Source: Herbaspirillum sp. ST 5-3
GTDB lineage: Bacteria > Pseudomonadota > Gammaproteobacteria > Burkholderiales > Burkholderiaceae_D
Length of the DNA: 64,000 nt
Reading direction: 5' to 3'
Assembly: GCF_004804275.1 (NCBI RefSeq)
Contig: NZ_STGI01000001.1
Span: 186,001 to 250,000, forward strand
A model generated the notes under the pieces. The model was given only the letters and a program-made list of their open reading frames with translations. It searched no databases and was not told the DNA's origin. The position numbers and the translations under genes were made by a program. Shown piece after piece: positions 18,539 through 26,668 of the stretch (its first letter is position 1; each line of letters starts with the position of its first letter).

Positions 18539-18739
18539 ATGAAAATCCTTGTCGCCATTGCCTTCATTCTGATCCTCGCCAGTCTCGGCTCCGCCCTCGT
18601 CTTCCTGATGCGCGACAAAGGCAAGAGCAATCGCACGGTGCAGGCGCTTGCGTTTCGCGTTGGCTTCTCTATTGCGCTGTTTGTCCTGATACTTATCGCT
18701 TACAGCCAAGGCTGGATCCAGCCGACCGGAATTCGATAA
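18539..18739 (+). CDS. Twin-transmembrane small protein (DUF2909-like)
   Basis: A 66-residue protein, MKILVAIAFILILASLGSALVFLMRDKGKSNRT and on, with two hydrophobic helices joined by a charged loop (MRDKGKSNRT). Small twin-helix proteins of this type are regularly found beside ctaE and SURF1 in betaproteobacteria; the function is unknown, possibly oxidase assembly. It is the only plus-strand gene inside the oxidase locus. ATG 18539 is preferred over an upstream in-frame ATG at 18461, which overlaps the SURF1 start. A bidirectional terminator follows. Confidence 0.82.
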   Translation: MKILVAIAFILILASLGSALVFLMRDKGKSNRTVQALAFRVGFSIALFVLILIAYSQGWIQPTGIR

Positions 18740-18759
18740 CATATCGGTAACACATCAGT

Positions 18760-18789
18760 AAAAAAGCCGCACCGAAGTGCGGCTTTTTT
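18760..18789. terminator. Bidirectional terminator between the DUF2909 gene and ctaE
   Basis: AAAAAAGCCGCAC (18760-18772), CGAA loop, GTGCGGCTTTTTT (18777-18789). A 13-bp perfect stem with a run of A before and T after serves both the plus-strand DUF2909 gene and the minus-strand ctaE transcript. Confidence 0.92.
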
Positions 18790-18806
18790 ATGCCTTCGGT
18801 TCCGGC

Positions 18807-19667
18807 TTACAACCAGTAGACGACAACGTACAGACCGAGCCACACCACGTCAACGAAGTGCCAATACCAGGCAGCGCCTTCGAATGCAAAGTGGTGATCA
18901 GGCGTAAAGTGGCCTTTCATCAGGCGAACCAGCACCACCGCCAGCATGATGGCGCCCATCGTCACGTGGAAACCGTGAAAACCGGTCAGCATGAAGAACG
19001 TGGAGCCGTAAATGCCGGAGGTAAGCTTGAGGTTCAGCTCATGATAGGCATGCATGTATTCGTAGGCCTGCAAGCTCATGAACACGGCACCGAGCACGAT
19101 CGTCGCAAACAGCCAGAATGCGGTCTTGCCGCGCTCGCCGGCTCGCAGTGCGTGATGCGCGATGGTCAGCGTGACACCCGAAGTCAGCAGCAATGCGGTA
19201 TTAATCGTCGGAATCGGGAACGGACCCATCTTGCTGAAGGGCTCGACGGTGCCACCCGGAGTATTTCCCCATTGCGCAGTGAAATCGGGCCACAGAATCT
19301 TGTGATCGATATCGGCAAGCCAAGGCATGGTGATGCTTCGCGCGTAAAACAGCGCGCCGAAGAAGCTGGCGAAGAACATCACTTCAGAGAAGATGAACCA
19401 GCTCATGCTCCAGCGATAGGAAACGTCGATGCGGTTACTGTACAAGCCTCCTTCGGATTCCTTGATCGCATCGCCGAACCAGTTGTACAGCACCACGATC
19501 AGGGCCAGGATGCCGGCGATATTTGCATAGGGTCCCCAGCCGTAGCCGTTCACCCATGCCGATGCGCCGAGCATCGTCAATAGCAGTGATGCTCCTGCCA
19601 GCACCGGCCATCTGGACGGTCCGGGTACGAAGTAATAAGGCGCATTACCGTGCTGATGAGCATTCAT
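18807..19667 (-). CDS. ctaE: Cytochrome c oxidase subunit III
   Basis: A 286-residue membrane protein with seven expected hydrophobic segments and subunit III hallmarks: WFIFSEVMFFASFFGALFYARS, LLLTSGVTLTIAHHALRAG and the C-terminal GFHGFHVTMGAIMLAVVLVR ... WHFVDVVWLGLYVVVYWL. ATG 19667 (MNAHQHGN) is chosen because GGGAG lies six bases before it; two other in-frame ATGs lie within 20 bases upstream. It is the last structural gene of the ctaC-D-G-E transcript and is followed by a strong terminator. Confidence 0.97.
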   Translation of the reverse strand: MNAHQHGNAPYYFVPGPSRWPVLAGASLLLTMLGASAWVNGYGWGPYANIAGILALIVVLYNWFGDAIKESEGGLYSNRIDVSYRWSMSWFIFSEVMFFASFFGALFYARSITMPWLADIDHKILWPDFTAQWGNTPGGTVEPFSKMGPFPIPTINTALLLTSGVTLTIAHHALRAGERGKTAFWLFATIVLGAVFMSLQAYEYMHAYHELNLKLTSGIYGSTFFMLTGFHGFHVTMGAIMLAVVLVRLMKGHFTPDHHFAFEGAAWYWHFVDVVWLGLYVVVYWL

Positions 19668-19696
19668 CTCCATCTCCCAATACAAATTTTAAATAG

Positions 19697-19912
19697 TTAC
19701 TTTCCGACGACGCTTTTCACGATCAATATCAGCGTCGCGACAAAAATAATGGCACCAAGCAGCCCGGCAATGATCACATGCACGGGGTTGAGCTGCTGAG
19801 CATCCTTCTCATAATCGCTTTTCTTCCTGATACCGAAAAACGACCAGAACACCGCCTTCATCGTCTTGCCGAAAGATGCATTGCGCTGCTTTGTCTTTTC
19901 CAAGTCATCCAT
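19697..19912 (-). CDS. DUF2970 small membrane protein
   Basis: A 71-residue protein MDDLEKTKQRNASFGKTMKAV..., with a charged N-terminus, an FWSFFGIRKKSDYEKD segment and one C-terminal helix (VIIAGLLGAIIFVATLILIV). This matches DUF2970, a family found almost always between ctaG and ctaE. It is presumed to be an oxidase accessory protein; no activity is known. The frame is open upstream into ctaG, but ATG 19912 gives the family start. Confidence 0.85.
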   Translation of the reverse strand: MDDLEKTKQRNASFGKTMKAVFWSFFGIRKKSDYEKDAQQLNPVHVIIAGLLGAIIFVATLILIVKSVVGK

Positions 19913-19928
19913 CGGGCTACCCACCGCT

Positions 19929-20492
19929 TCAGATTGCTTTCTTTCCGGACCCGCCCACTTCAAAGAAGGTGTAGGACAAGGTAATCGTCTTGACATCCTT
20001 CGGCAGCGCCGGATCGATATAAAACACCACCGGCATCTGCTTTGCCTGATTCGGCGCAAGCGTCTGCTGCTGGAAGCAGAAACATTCCACCTTCTTGAAG
20101 TGGGCTGCCGCCTGCTGCGGTGCGTAACTCGGAATCGCCTGTGCGTCGATGCTGCGCGCCTGCGTGTTCACGACTTCATACACAACCTGCGCCATTTCGC
20201 CGGGATGTACCTGCATGCTCGCAATCGTCGGACGGAAGCGCCATGGACCTTGCGCATTTGCATCGAACTCGACCGTAATGGTTCGGGTCTTGTCGATTTG
20301 CGTATTTCCCTGCGCTGATGCGTCTTTTTGTGTAACGACGTTGACGCCGGTAATCTCGCAAATCTTCTTGTAAAGCGGAACAAGCGCGTAGCCGAAGCCG
20401 AACATCAGGATGGCAATAACCACAAGCTTGCCAAGCATTTGCGAATTCAGCTTGCCGGTCCGGCCCGTGGCCGCTTGTTCTCGCGGGTCCAT
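19929..20492 (-). CDS. ctaG: Cytochrome c oxidase assembly protein CtaG (Cox11)
   Basis: A 187-residue protein with one N-terminal membrane helix (LGKLVVIAILMFGFGYALVPLYKKICEITG) and a periplasmic immunoglobulin-like domain carrying the copper-binding CFCF motif (KKVECFCFQQQ). It delivers copper to the CuB centre of subunit I. It begins one base after the stop of the 35-residue assembly ORF. Confidence 0.96.
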   Translation of the reverse strand: MDPREQAATGRTGKLNSQMLGKLVVIAILMFGFGYALVPLYKKICEITGVNVVTQKDASAQGNTQIDKTRTITVEFDANAQGPWRFRPTIASMQVHPGEMAQVVYEVVNTQARSIDAQAIPSYAPQQAAAHFKKVECFCFQQQTLAPNQAKQMPVVFYIDPALPKDVKTITLSYTFFEVGGSGKKAI

Positions 20493-20493
20493 T

Positions 20494-20601
20494 TCAACTC
20501 AGCCAGATACGCTTGATGAACACGCCGACAAAAAACATCAGGGCGATCGACGCCAGAATCAACGCGGTCCTAACGTTATTCGGTTTTCTTGGATCAGACA
20601 T
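20494..20601 (-). CDS. Cytochrome oxidase small assembly protein (35 aa)
   Basis: A short reading frame translating to MSDPRKPNNVRTALILASIA followed by LMFFVGVFIKRIWLS and a stop. It has a basic N-terminus, one membrane helix and a basic end. AAAGG lies four bases before ATG. It sits in the 144-base gap between ctaD and ctaG and ends one base before ctaG. Tiny proteins of just this kind in just this place are annotated in many Burkholderiales as an oxidase assembly protein; the biochemical role is not established. Confidence 0.82.
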   Translation of the reverse strand: MSDPRKPNNVRTALILASIALMFFVGVFIKRIWLS

Positions 20602-20636
20602 ACAACCTTTAAAGGCGGGCATACGCCCGCCATTGT

Positions 20637-22232
20637 TTATTTCACAGTCGGCGGCACTTCAAAGGTATGGAACGGTGCCGGGCTCGGCACGGTCCACTCC
20701 AGCCCTTCTGCGCCATCCCACGGCTTGTCGGCTGCTTTTTGGCCACCCTTGATCGACGGCAGCACTACCGCAAACAGGAAGTACACCTGCATCAGGCCGA
20801 AACCGAAGGCGCCAATCGACGCAATCATGTTGAAATCCGTGAACTGTGCCGGATAGTCGGCGTAGCGACGCGGCATACCGGCCAATCCCAGGAAGTGCAT
20901 TGGGAAGAAGGTGATATTGAAGGTAATGATCGAACCCCAGAAGTGGAACTTGCCACGGCCTTCGTTGTACATGTGGCCGGTCCATTTCGGACCCCAGTAG
21001 TAAAAGCCGGCAAACAGCGCGAACAGGGAGCCCGCCACCAGCACGTAGTGGAAGTGCGCCACGACGTAATAAGTGTCCTGCATCTGGATATCGATCGGTG
21101 CAACGGCCAGGATCAGGCCGGAGAAGCCGCCGATCGTGAACACGAAGATGAAGCCGACCGCGAACAGCATCGGGGTTTCAAACGTCATCGCACCTTTCCA
21201 CATGGTAGCGATCCAGTTGAACACCTTCACGCCGGTCGGCACGGAAATCAGCATCGTTGCATACATGAAGAACAACTGACCGGTCACCGGCATGCCGGTG
21301 GTAAACATATGGTGCGCCCAGACGATGAACGACAGGATCGCGATCGATGCGGTTGCATACACCATCGAGGCGTAGCCGAACAATTGCTTGCGCGCGAAGG
21401 CCGGAATGATCTGCGAAATGATGCCGAACGCAGGCAGAATCATGATGTACACCTCGGGGTGGCCGAAGAACCAGAAAATATGCTGGTACATCACCGGGTC
21501 GCCGCCACCGGCAGCATTGAAGAACGAGGTGCCGAAATGGCGATCAGTCAGTGTCATCGTGATCGCGCCAGCCAGCACCGGCATGACAGCGATCAACAGG
21601 TAGGCGGTTATCAGCCAGGTCCAGCAGAACATCGGCATCTTCATCAGCGTCATGCCGGGCGCGCGCATGTTGAGGATGGTGGTGATGATGTTGATCGAGC
21701 CCATGATCGACGAAGCGCCCATGATGTGCACCGCGAAGATCGCCATGTCCATGCCGACGCCCATTTGCGTCGACAGCGGCGCATACAAGGTCCAGCCTGC
21801 AGCCGTGGCACCGCCCGGCACCAGGAAGGAAGTCGCCAGCAGAATGGCGGCAGGCGGCAGCAGCCAGAATGAGAAGTTGTTCATGCGTGCAAACGCCATG
21901 TCGGATGCGCCGATCTGCAGCGGGATCATCCAGTTTGCGAAGCCGACGAAGGCGGGCATGATGGCGCCGAACACCATGATCAGGCCGTGCATGGTGGTAA
22001 GCTGGTTGAAGAATTCCGGCTTCACCAATTGCAGGCCGGGCTGGAACAGCTCGGCACGAATCATCAATGCCAGTACGCCACCGGACAGCAGCATGATGAA
22101 AGAGAACCACAGGTAAAGCGTACCGATGTCCTTGTGGTTGGTTGCGAACAACCAGCGCTGCCAGCCGTGTGGATGGTCGTGCGCGTGGTCGTGAGAGTGA
22201 TCGTGTGCGTGATCAACTACAGTGGTGCTCAT
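20637..22232 (-). CDS. ctaD: Cytochrome c oxidase subunit I
   Basis: A 531-residue heme-copper oxidase catalytic subunit. It shows HGLIMVFGAIMPAFVGFANW (heme ligand region), WFFGHPEVYIMILPAFGIISQ (CuB His and crosslinked Tyr), TGMPVTGQLFFMYATM and VAHFHYVLVAGSLF (heme ligand His pair). The HPEVY motif marks an aa3-type oxidase. The N-terminus before the first helix is unusual: eight His at alternate positions 8-22. A ribosome site TAGGAG precedes ATG. It lies 18 bases after ctaC. Confidence 0.97.
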   Translation of the reverse strand: MSTTVVDHAHDHSHDHAHDHPHGWQRWLFATNHKDIGTLYLWFSFIMLLSGGVLALMIRAELFQPGLQLVKPEFFNQLTTMHGLIMVFGAIMPAFVGFANWMIPLQIGASDMAFARMNNFSFWLLPPAAILLATSFLVPGGATAAGWTLYAPLSTQMGVGMDMAIFAVHIMGASSIMGSINIITTILNMRAPGMTLMKMPMFCWTWLITAYLLIAVMPVLAGAITMTLTDRHFGTSFFNAAGGGDPVMYQHIFWFFGHPEVYIMILPAFGIISQIIPAFARKQLFGYASMVYATASIAILSFIVWAHHMFTTGMPVTGQLFFMYATMLISVPTGVKVFNWIATMWKGAMTFETPMLFAVGFIFVFTIGGFSGLILAVAPIDIQMQDTYYVVAHFHYVLVAGSLFALFAGFYYWGPKWTGHMYNEGRGKFHFWGSIITFNITFFPMHFLGLAGMPRRYADYPAQFTDFNMIASIGAFGFGLMQVYFLFAVVLPSIKGGQKAADKPWDGAEGLEWTVPSPAPFHTFEVPPTVK

Positions 22233-22250
22233 GTCAATCTCCTAATTCAA

Positions 22251-23411
22251 TTACTTGCGCGCAGCCAGCACTTCAGCCGGTTGAACAATGTTTTCCTGAG
22301 CCTTGTTGGACCAATTATTCCGCGTGAAGGTCACGACGGCGGCGATGTCGGTATCCGACAGCACGCCTTTCCATGGCGGCATTGCACCCTTGCCATTCAT
22401 GACGCGATCAATTTGTACAGCCTTCGGCCCATTCACAACTGCCGAGCCGTCAAGCGCGGGGAAGGAGCCGGGAACACCCTTGCCGTTCGGCTGGTGACAA
22501 GCAACACAATTGGCGGCATATACCTTCTCGCCCCGCTCCTTTAGCTCCGCGACGGTCCAGGTCTTGTTCGGATCGTCGGCCTTGGCCGCCATTTCCTTTT
22601 TCTTGCCATCGACCCACTTCTTGTAGTCTTCGTCGCTGAGAACATTGACCACGATCGGCATGAATGCATGTTCCTTGCCGCACAATTCGGCGCACTGACC
22701 GCGATAGACGCCAGTCTTTTCGGCGCGGAACCAGGTGTCGCGCACGAAACCCGGAATTGCATCCTGCTTGACGCCGAATGCAGGGATCATCCATGCATGG
22801 ATCACGTCATTGGCGGTCAGCACCAGTCGAACTTTCTTGTTGACCGGCACAACAACCGGATTGTCGACTTCGATCAGATAGTTGTCGTTTTTTACCTTGG
22901 TCGGATCGACGACTTGTTCGCGCGGCGTGGAAAGTGCAGACAGGAAGGAAATGCCTTCGCCCTCACCCTTCAGGTAGTCATAACCCCATTTCCATTGCAT
23001 GCCGGTCACTTTGATCGTGAGGTCGGCGTTGGAAGTGTCTTTCATCGCAACGACCGTCTTGGTCGCGGGCAAGGCCATGCCGATGACGATCAGGAACGGT
23101 ACGACAGTCCATGCAATTTCGACGGCAGTGCTTTCGTGGAAGGTCGCAGGCCGGTGCCCGACGGAGCGGCGGTGCTTGATGATGGAGTAGAACATCACGC
23201 CAAACACGGCGACAAAGATCACCAGGCAGATGATCAGCATCAGGTTGTGCAGGGAGTAGATTTCCTCGGCAATCCGGGTCACCGGCGGCTGGAAGGTCAT
23301 TTCGCGGACAGCAGGGCCGCCGGGACTGTCTACCACCGCCCATGACGGCATGCCGGCCGCCAGAAGCGATACACCGAGCATCAAGGATTGAAGGCGCTGC
23401 GCAAGTTTCAT
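22251..23411 (-). CDS. ctaC: Cytochrome c oxidase subunit II with fused cytochrome c domain
   Basis: A 386-residue protein: signal peptide (ending near MPSWA), two membrane helices, the cupredoxin domain with the CuA motif CAELCGKEHAFM, and a C-terminal c-type cytochrome with CVACH and an axial Met in GAMPPWKG. Subunit II accepts electrons from cytochrome c; the attached heme domain makes it a caa3-like subunit. ATG 23411 overlaps the stop of a preceding 109-codon frame (ATGA). Confidence 0.96.
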   Translation of the reverse strand: MKLAQRLQSLMLGVSLLAAGMPSWAVVDSPGGPAVREMTFQPPVTRIAEEIYSLHNLMLIICLVIFVAVFGVMFYSIIKHRRSVGHRPATFHESTAVEIAWTVVPFLIVIGMALPATKTVVAMKDTSNADLTIKVTGMQWKWGYDYLKGEGEGISFLSALSTPREQVVDPTKVKNDNYLIEVDNPVVVPVNKKVRLVLTANDVIHAWMIPAFGVKQDAIPGFVRDTWFRAEKTGVYRGQCAELCGKEHAFMPIVVNVLSDEDYKKWVDGKKKEMAAKADDPNKTWTVAELKERGEKVYAANCVACHQPNGKGVPGSFPALDGSAVVNGPKAVQIDRVMNGKGAMPPWKGVLSDTDIAAVVTFTRNNWSNKAQENIVQPAEVLAARK

Positions 23412-23737
23412 AGTTTCCTCAAAAGCCTAAAATTGGAATTCTGTTCAATTCGTCGACGCCAGCGCTCTGCACCTCCGCGCAAGTTCGCGTCTTTTTCATT
23501 CTGATCGGGCTCGAGGGTGATCAACTCAAGAGCCGCTGCACGCGATCCGCCACCTGCCCGGTAAGGAACGGGGGCGAGCCGCCTGACTTTTTCTTGCGTG
23601 CATCGATATACCGTTGCCCGTCGCTGCACGATGCCCGCGGCGAAATCCAAGTGCACCAATGCTTCCCCCTCTTGAAACAGGACAGGAAACCGGCGACCAG
23701 CAAGGAGATCGTGCGTCACAGCAATACGCGTCAACAC
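23408..23737 (-). CDS. Uncertain 109-residue ORF coupled to ctaC
   Basis: A frame from GTG (23737) to a TGA that overlaps the ctaC ATG by four bases, the same overlap seen between coupled genes elsewhere in the window. The product is Arg-rich (VTHDLLAGRRFPVLF ... ERWRRRIEQNSNFRLLRKL), has no signal peptide or membrane helix, and is not recognised. The start has no good ribosome site. It may be a real leader gene or a chance frame within a long ctaC leader. Confidence 0.3.
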   Translation of the reverse strand: MLTRIAVTHDLLAGRRFPVLFQEGEALVHLDFAAGIVQRRATVYRCTQEKVRRLAPVPYRAGGGSRAAALELITLEPDQNEKDANLRGGAERWRRRIEQNSNFRLLRKL

Positions 23738-23845
23738 TTTCTGGCGCGACTATGAACAATGACGCCGTACAAATCATTCCTGCTTGACGAAAATCAGTAC
23801 CTATTCGTCATGCAAAAAAGAGTAGCGCCCGTTGTAAGCTGGGGA

Positions 23846-23875
23846 AGTATATGCCGGAACAGACATGCTTATCAA
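23846..23875 (-). promoter_or_regulatory. Candidate promoter for the cytochrome oxidase operon
   Basis: On the minus strand, TTGATA (23875-23870), 18 bases, TATACT (23851-23846). Each box has five of six consensus bases. It is about 435 bases upstream of ctaC, in the otherwise gene-poor stretch 23412-23907, which holds only the doubtful 109-codon frame. Confidence 0.42.
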
Positions 23876-23907
23876 GCACAGAAATTTCTGAGCGACAATG
23901 ATCCAGA

Positions 23908-24852
23908 TCATTTTTTTCGCAAATCGAAGCGAATAATTGCTTCGCCGCTCGCGGTTTTTGTCGGAGCGGGCCGAAATGCGTGGCCGTAAATGATTTCGAA
24001 GGTAAGCGGAAGCTTGTTGTCGGCGCGTCGGTTTTTCTGCAGCGCTGCGGTGACCGCAGACCATGCCTGGCGTCCCAAGAGGCCGCGTTTTCGGGTAATG
24101 AGAGGATTGCCGCCCCAGGCGCGCACGTCTGATATGAGCCTGTCGACGGAATCATAGGTGACGGTAATGGTTTCCATGTCCATCACCGGTGTTGAAAATC
24201 CGACATCGACCAGCATGTCGCCGAAATCATGCATGTCGACAAACGTGAGCGCATGCCCATCCTGGTCGACGGATGCAAAAGCGGTTCGCAGTTCCTTGAA
24301 GGTATCCGGACCAAAGCAGGAGAACATCAGCAAGCCGTCGACGCGCAATACCCGCCGCCATTCGGCAAAGACGCGATCCGGGTGGGGATGCCAGTGCAGC
24401 GCGAGGTTGGACCAAAGCAGGTCGATCGCGTTGTTTTGGAAAGGCAATTGCGCAAAATCGCCACAGATCAAACCGCCCGACACGTCCAGACCGGAGGCGA
24501 TCTTGCCCGGAAGCCATTTGCTCAGCAAACGGTTCATGGATGATCTGGCGGCACGCTGGCGGTCGCGCGCGAGCCCCAGTAGCGACTGCGAAGCGTCGAC
24601 CCCGAGGACCTGTGCTTCAGCATACTGCTCCTGAAGCATCGGCATGTCACTCCCGTCGCCGCAACCGAGATCGGCCACACGCTCGGGCTTGATTTTGATG
24701 AGCGTCAGCCGCTCATGCATACGCCGGGCTATTTCGCGACGCAGGAATTCGGACTCGGCAATGCGGGCCGGCGCGGCGAACAATTTGCGCACACGTTGAA
24801 TATCGATCGGGCTGCTTGAACTGCTGTCTTTGGAATCGGAAATGGAAGACAC
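23908..24852 (-). CDS. SAM-dependent methyltransferase, BioC/NDUFAF5-like
   Basis: About 314 residues. The SAM motif I reads VADLGCGDGSD, followed by VLGVDASQSLL, GDFAQLPFQNNAIDLLWSNLALHWHPHPDRVFAEWRRVLRVDGLLMFSCFGPDTFKEL, in short segments typical of BioC-type carboxyl methyltransferases. It may make malonyl-ACP methyl ester for biotin synthesis, or be another class I methyltransferase. The only in-frame ATG (24927) would overlap the divergent ComF start, so a GTG at 24852 is preferred. The position after the long ctaC leader gives no functional clue. Confidence 0.8.
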   Translation of the reverse strand: MSSISDSKDSSSSSPIDIQRVRKLFAAPARIAESEFLRREIARRMHERLTLIKIKPERVADLGCGDGSDMPMLQEQYAEAQVLGVDASQSLLGLARDRQRAARSSMNRLLSKWLPGKIASGLDVSGGLICGDFAQLPFQNNAIDLLWSNLALHWHPHPDRVFAEWRRVLRVDGLLMFSCFGPDTFKELRTAFASVDQDGHALTFVDMHDFGDMLVDVGFSTPVMDMETITVTYDSVDRLISDVRAWGGNPLITRKRGLLGRQAWSAVTAALQKNRRADNKLPLTFEIIYGHAFRPAPTKTASGEAIIRFDLRKK

Positions 24853-24918
24853 GAGAAAATCCAGCCATGTCAATGAGATAATGGATGCAGTGTACACGCT
24901 TGAAGAGTTGCTTGCTCC

Positions 24919-25656
24919 ATGTTCCAAGGTTTGCTTAGCCGGTCACGACAGTGGTGGGATCGCCTGCCTGCCGCGCTGCCCTGTTCCTGCACATTATGCG
25001 GAAGCGACAGCACTGCGGCGTTATGCGACGCATGCCGTGCCCGGTTCTTCGGCCAGCGCAAGCACCGCTGCACACGTTGCGCGATGCCGCTGGAAGACAA
25101 GTCATCCAAAGAGTGCGGCGACTGCCTGAAGCATGCGCCGGCGTTCGATGCGACAATCGTCGCATCCGATTATGCGCCACCGGCGGACCAGCTTGTGCTG
25201 GCGTTGAAGTTCGGAAATCGACTGGAGCTTGCCGGTTTATTCGCCGGAATGCTGCATGATGCGCTGATGAACGCCCCGTCTTTGGAGGTGCCGCAGCGAC
25301 TGATTGCGACGCCACTTGGACCGCAGCGGCTGGTGGAACGGGGCTTTAATCAGGCCCTGGAGATTGCCAAACCCTTGTCGCGCAAGGCCGGACTTGTACT
25401 GGATACAAAACTTGTACTGCGCCAGCGGGAAACGCAGGCGCAAGCCTTGCTGCATCCCGACGAGCGCCGGAAAAACATCCGGGGCGCCTTCGGCATCCGG
25501 CCTGAGGCGATCGATCGCTTGCGCGGGCTGCATGTCGGCATAGTCGATGACGTCATCACCACCGGCGAGACGCTGAACGAACTGGCGGCGACATTGAAGC
25601 GTTTTGGTGCGGCGCGCGTGACGAATCTCGTGTTCGCCCGCACCGTGCAAAAATAA
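24919..25656 (+). CDS. ComF family phosphoribosyltransferase-like protein
   Basis: A 245-residue protein. The N-terminal part has Cys pairs CTLCGSDST, CDAC, CTRC and CGDC suggesting a zinc-binding domain. The C-terminal part is a type I phosphoribosyltransferase fold with the PRPP loop VGIVDDVITTGETL. ComF-like proteins are linked to natural transformation (ComFC) or, in E. coli GntX, to other roles. Divergent from the BioC-like methyltransferase gene, an arrangement often seen around bioC/comF. Confidence 0.88.
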   Translation: MFQGLLSRSRQWWDRLPAALPCSCTLCGSDSTAALCDACRARFFGQRKHRCTRCAMPLEDKSSKECGDCLKHAPAFDATIVASDYAPPADQLVLALKFGNRLELAGLFAGMLHDALMNAPSLEVPQRLIATPLGPQRLVERGFNQALEIAKPLSRKAGLVLDTKLVLRQRETQAQALLHPDERRKNIRGAFGIRPEAIDRLRGLHVGIVDDVITTGETLNELAATLKRFGAARVTNLVFARTVQK

Positions 25657-25669
25657 CAAGGAGAAGCTC

Positions 25670-26140
25670 TTGTTTCATGTAGTACTGGTTGAGCCTGAAA
25701 TTCCGCCGAACACGGGAAATGTGATTCGTCTGTGCGCCAACACCGGCGCGCAACTGCACCTGATCGAACCGCTCGGCTTTCCGCTGGATGACGCGAAAAT
25801 GCGACGCGCGGGACTGGATTACCATGAATATGCGAAGATGAAAGTTCATCACGACTGGGATGCATACATGGCCAGTGAAGCACCCGATCCGCAGCGCATG
25901 TTCGCGTTGACCACGCGCGGGTCAACGCCATTTGCATCGGTTGCGTTTCATCCGGGCGACGTGTTTGTGTTCGGCTCGGAGACCAAGGGCCTGGTGCCGG
26001 CGCTGCGCGAGTCGTTTCCGGCTTCCCAGAGAATCCGGCTGCCGATGCGGCCGAATAATCGCAGTCTGAATCTGTCGAATACCGTGGCCGTTGTTGTTTA
26101 TGAAGCTTGGCGGCAGAATGGTTTTGTCGGCGGCAGTTAA
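25670..26140 (+). CDS. trmL: tRNA (cytidine(34)-2'-O)-methyltransferase
   Basis: A 156-residue SPOUT methyltransferase: VVLVEPEIPPNTGNVIRLCANTG at the N-terminus, LDYHEYAKM, then the knot motifs FVFGSETKGLP-like (FGSETKGLVPAL), IRLPMRPNNRSLNLSNTVAVVVYEAWRQ. It methylates the wobble 2'-OH of tRNA-Leu. The start is TTG, seven bases after AAGGAG; the reading frame has no ATG in the right place. It starts 13 bases after comF. Confidence 0.95.
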   Translation: MFHVVLVEPEIPPNTGNVIRLCANTGAQLHLIEPLGFPLDDAKMRRAGLDYHEYAKMKVHHDWDAYMASEAPDPQRMFALTTRGSTPFASVAFHPGDVFVFGSETKGLVPALRESFPASQRIRLPMRPNNRSLNLSNTVAVVVYEAWRQNGFVGGS

Positions 26141-26169
26141 TCGTCTCAACAACTTGTCAAGGGAACACC

Positions 26170-26652
26170 ATGCAATTGCGCCACCTACTCCCCATTTCCA
26201 TCGCCGTGCTGGCTTGCAGTTTCGCCAACGCCCAGGAATACAAGCTCAAGGACCTGCGCATCGAAGATGTCTATGCGCGGGCAACCATGCCGAATCAGCC
26301 GTCCGCCGGGGCTTACCTCACCATTGAAAACCAGGGCAAGGAAGCGGACAAGCTGATTGCGGTCAGTTCGACAGTTGCGAAATCGACGCAAATCCACAAC
26401 ATGGCGATGGAAAACAACGTGATGAAGATGCGCGAGGTGCCGCATATCGAGCTGAAGCCTACGGAAAAACTGGTGATGAAGCCTGGTGGGGGCTATCACG
26501 TCATGCTGATCGGCTTGCACCAGCCGCTGAAGGCCGGCGACAAGTTTCCGTTGACCTTGACCTTCGAAAAGGCGGGAAAGACCGAGGTATCGGTACTGGT
26601 GAAGGACGTCACCGCGCCCGCCGGCGGCCACAACATGCCGCACGGTCATTGA
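26170..26652 (+). CDS. Periplasmic copper chaperone PCuAC
   Basis: A 160-residue protein with a signal peptide (MQLRHLLPISIAVLACSFANA). The copper motif H-x10-M-x21-H-x-M type is visible as a His near HNMAMENNVMKMREVPH and the downstream GGGYHVMLIGL. The C-terminus has extra His/Met residues (GGHNMPHGH), which may also bind copper. PCuAC proteins hand Cu(I) to the CuA site or to SCO. ATG 26170 is preceded by AAGGGA. It fits with the oxidase locus nearby, though it is in a separate transcript. Confidence 0.92.
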   Translation: MQLRHLLPISIAVLACSFANAQEYKLKDLRIEDVYARATMPNQPSAGAYLTIENQGKEADKLIAVSSTVAKSTQIHNMAMENNVMKMREVPHIELKPTEKLVMKPGGGYHVMLIGLHQPLKAGDKFPLTLTFEKAGKTEVSVLVKDVTAPAGGHNMPHGH

Positions 26653-26668
26653 GGTTCAGGTCACGCTT

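Noticed and set aside
20667-21872. 401-codon frame antisense to ctaD
   Set aside because: Very charged His/Arg/Asp-rich product without a family, opposite a universally conserved oxidase gene.
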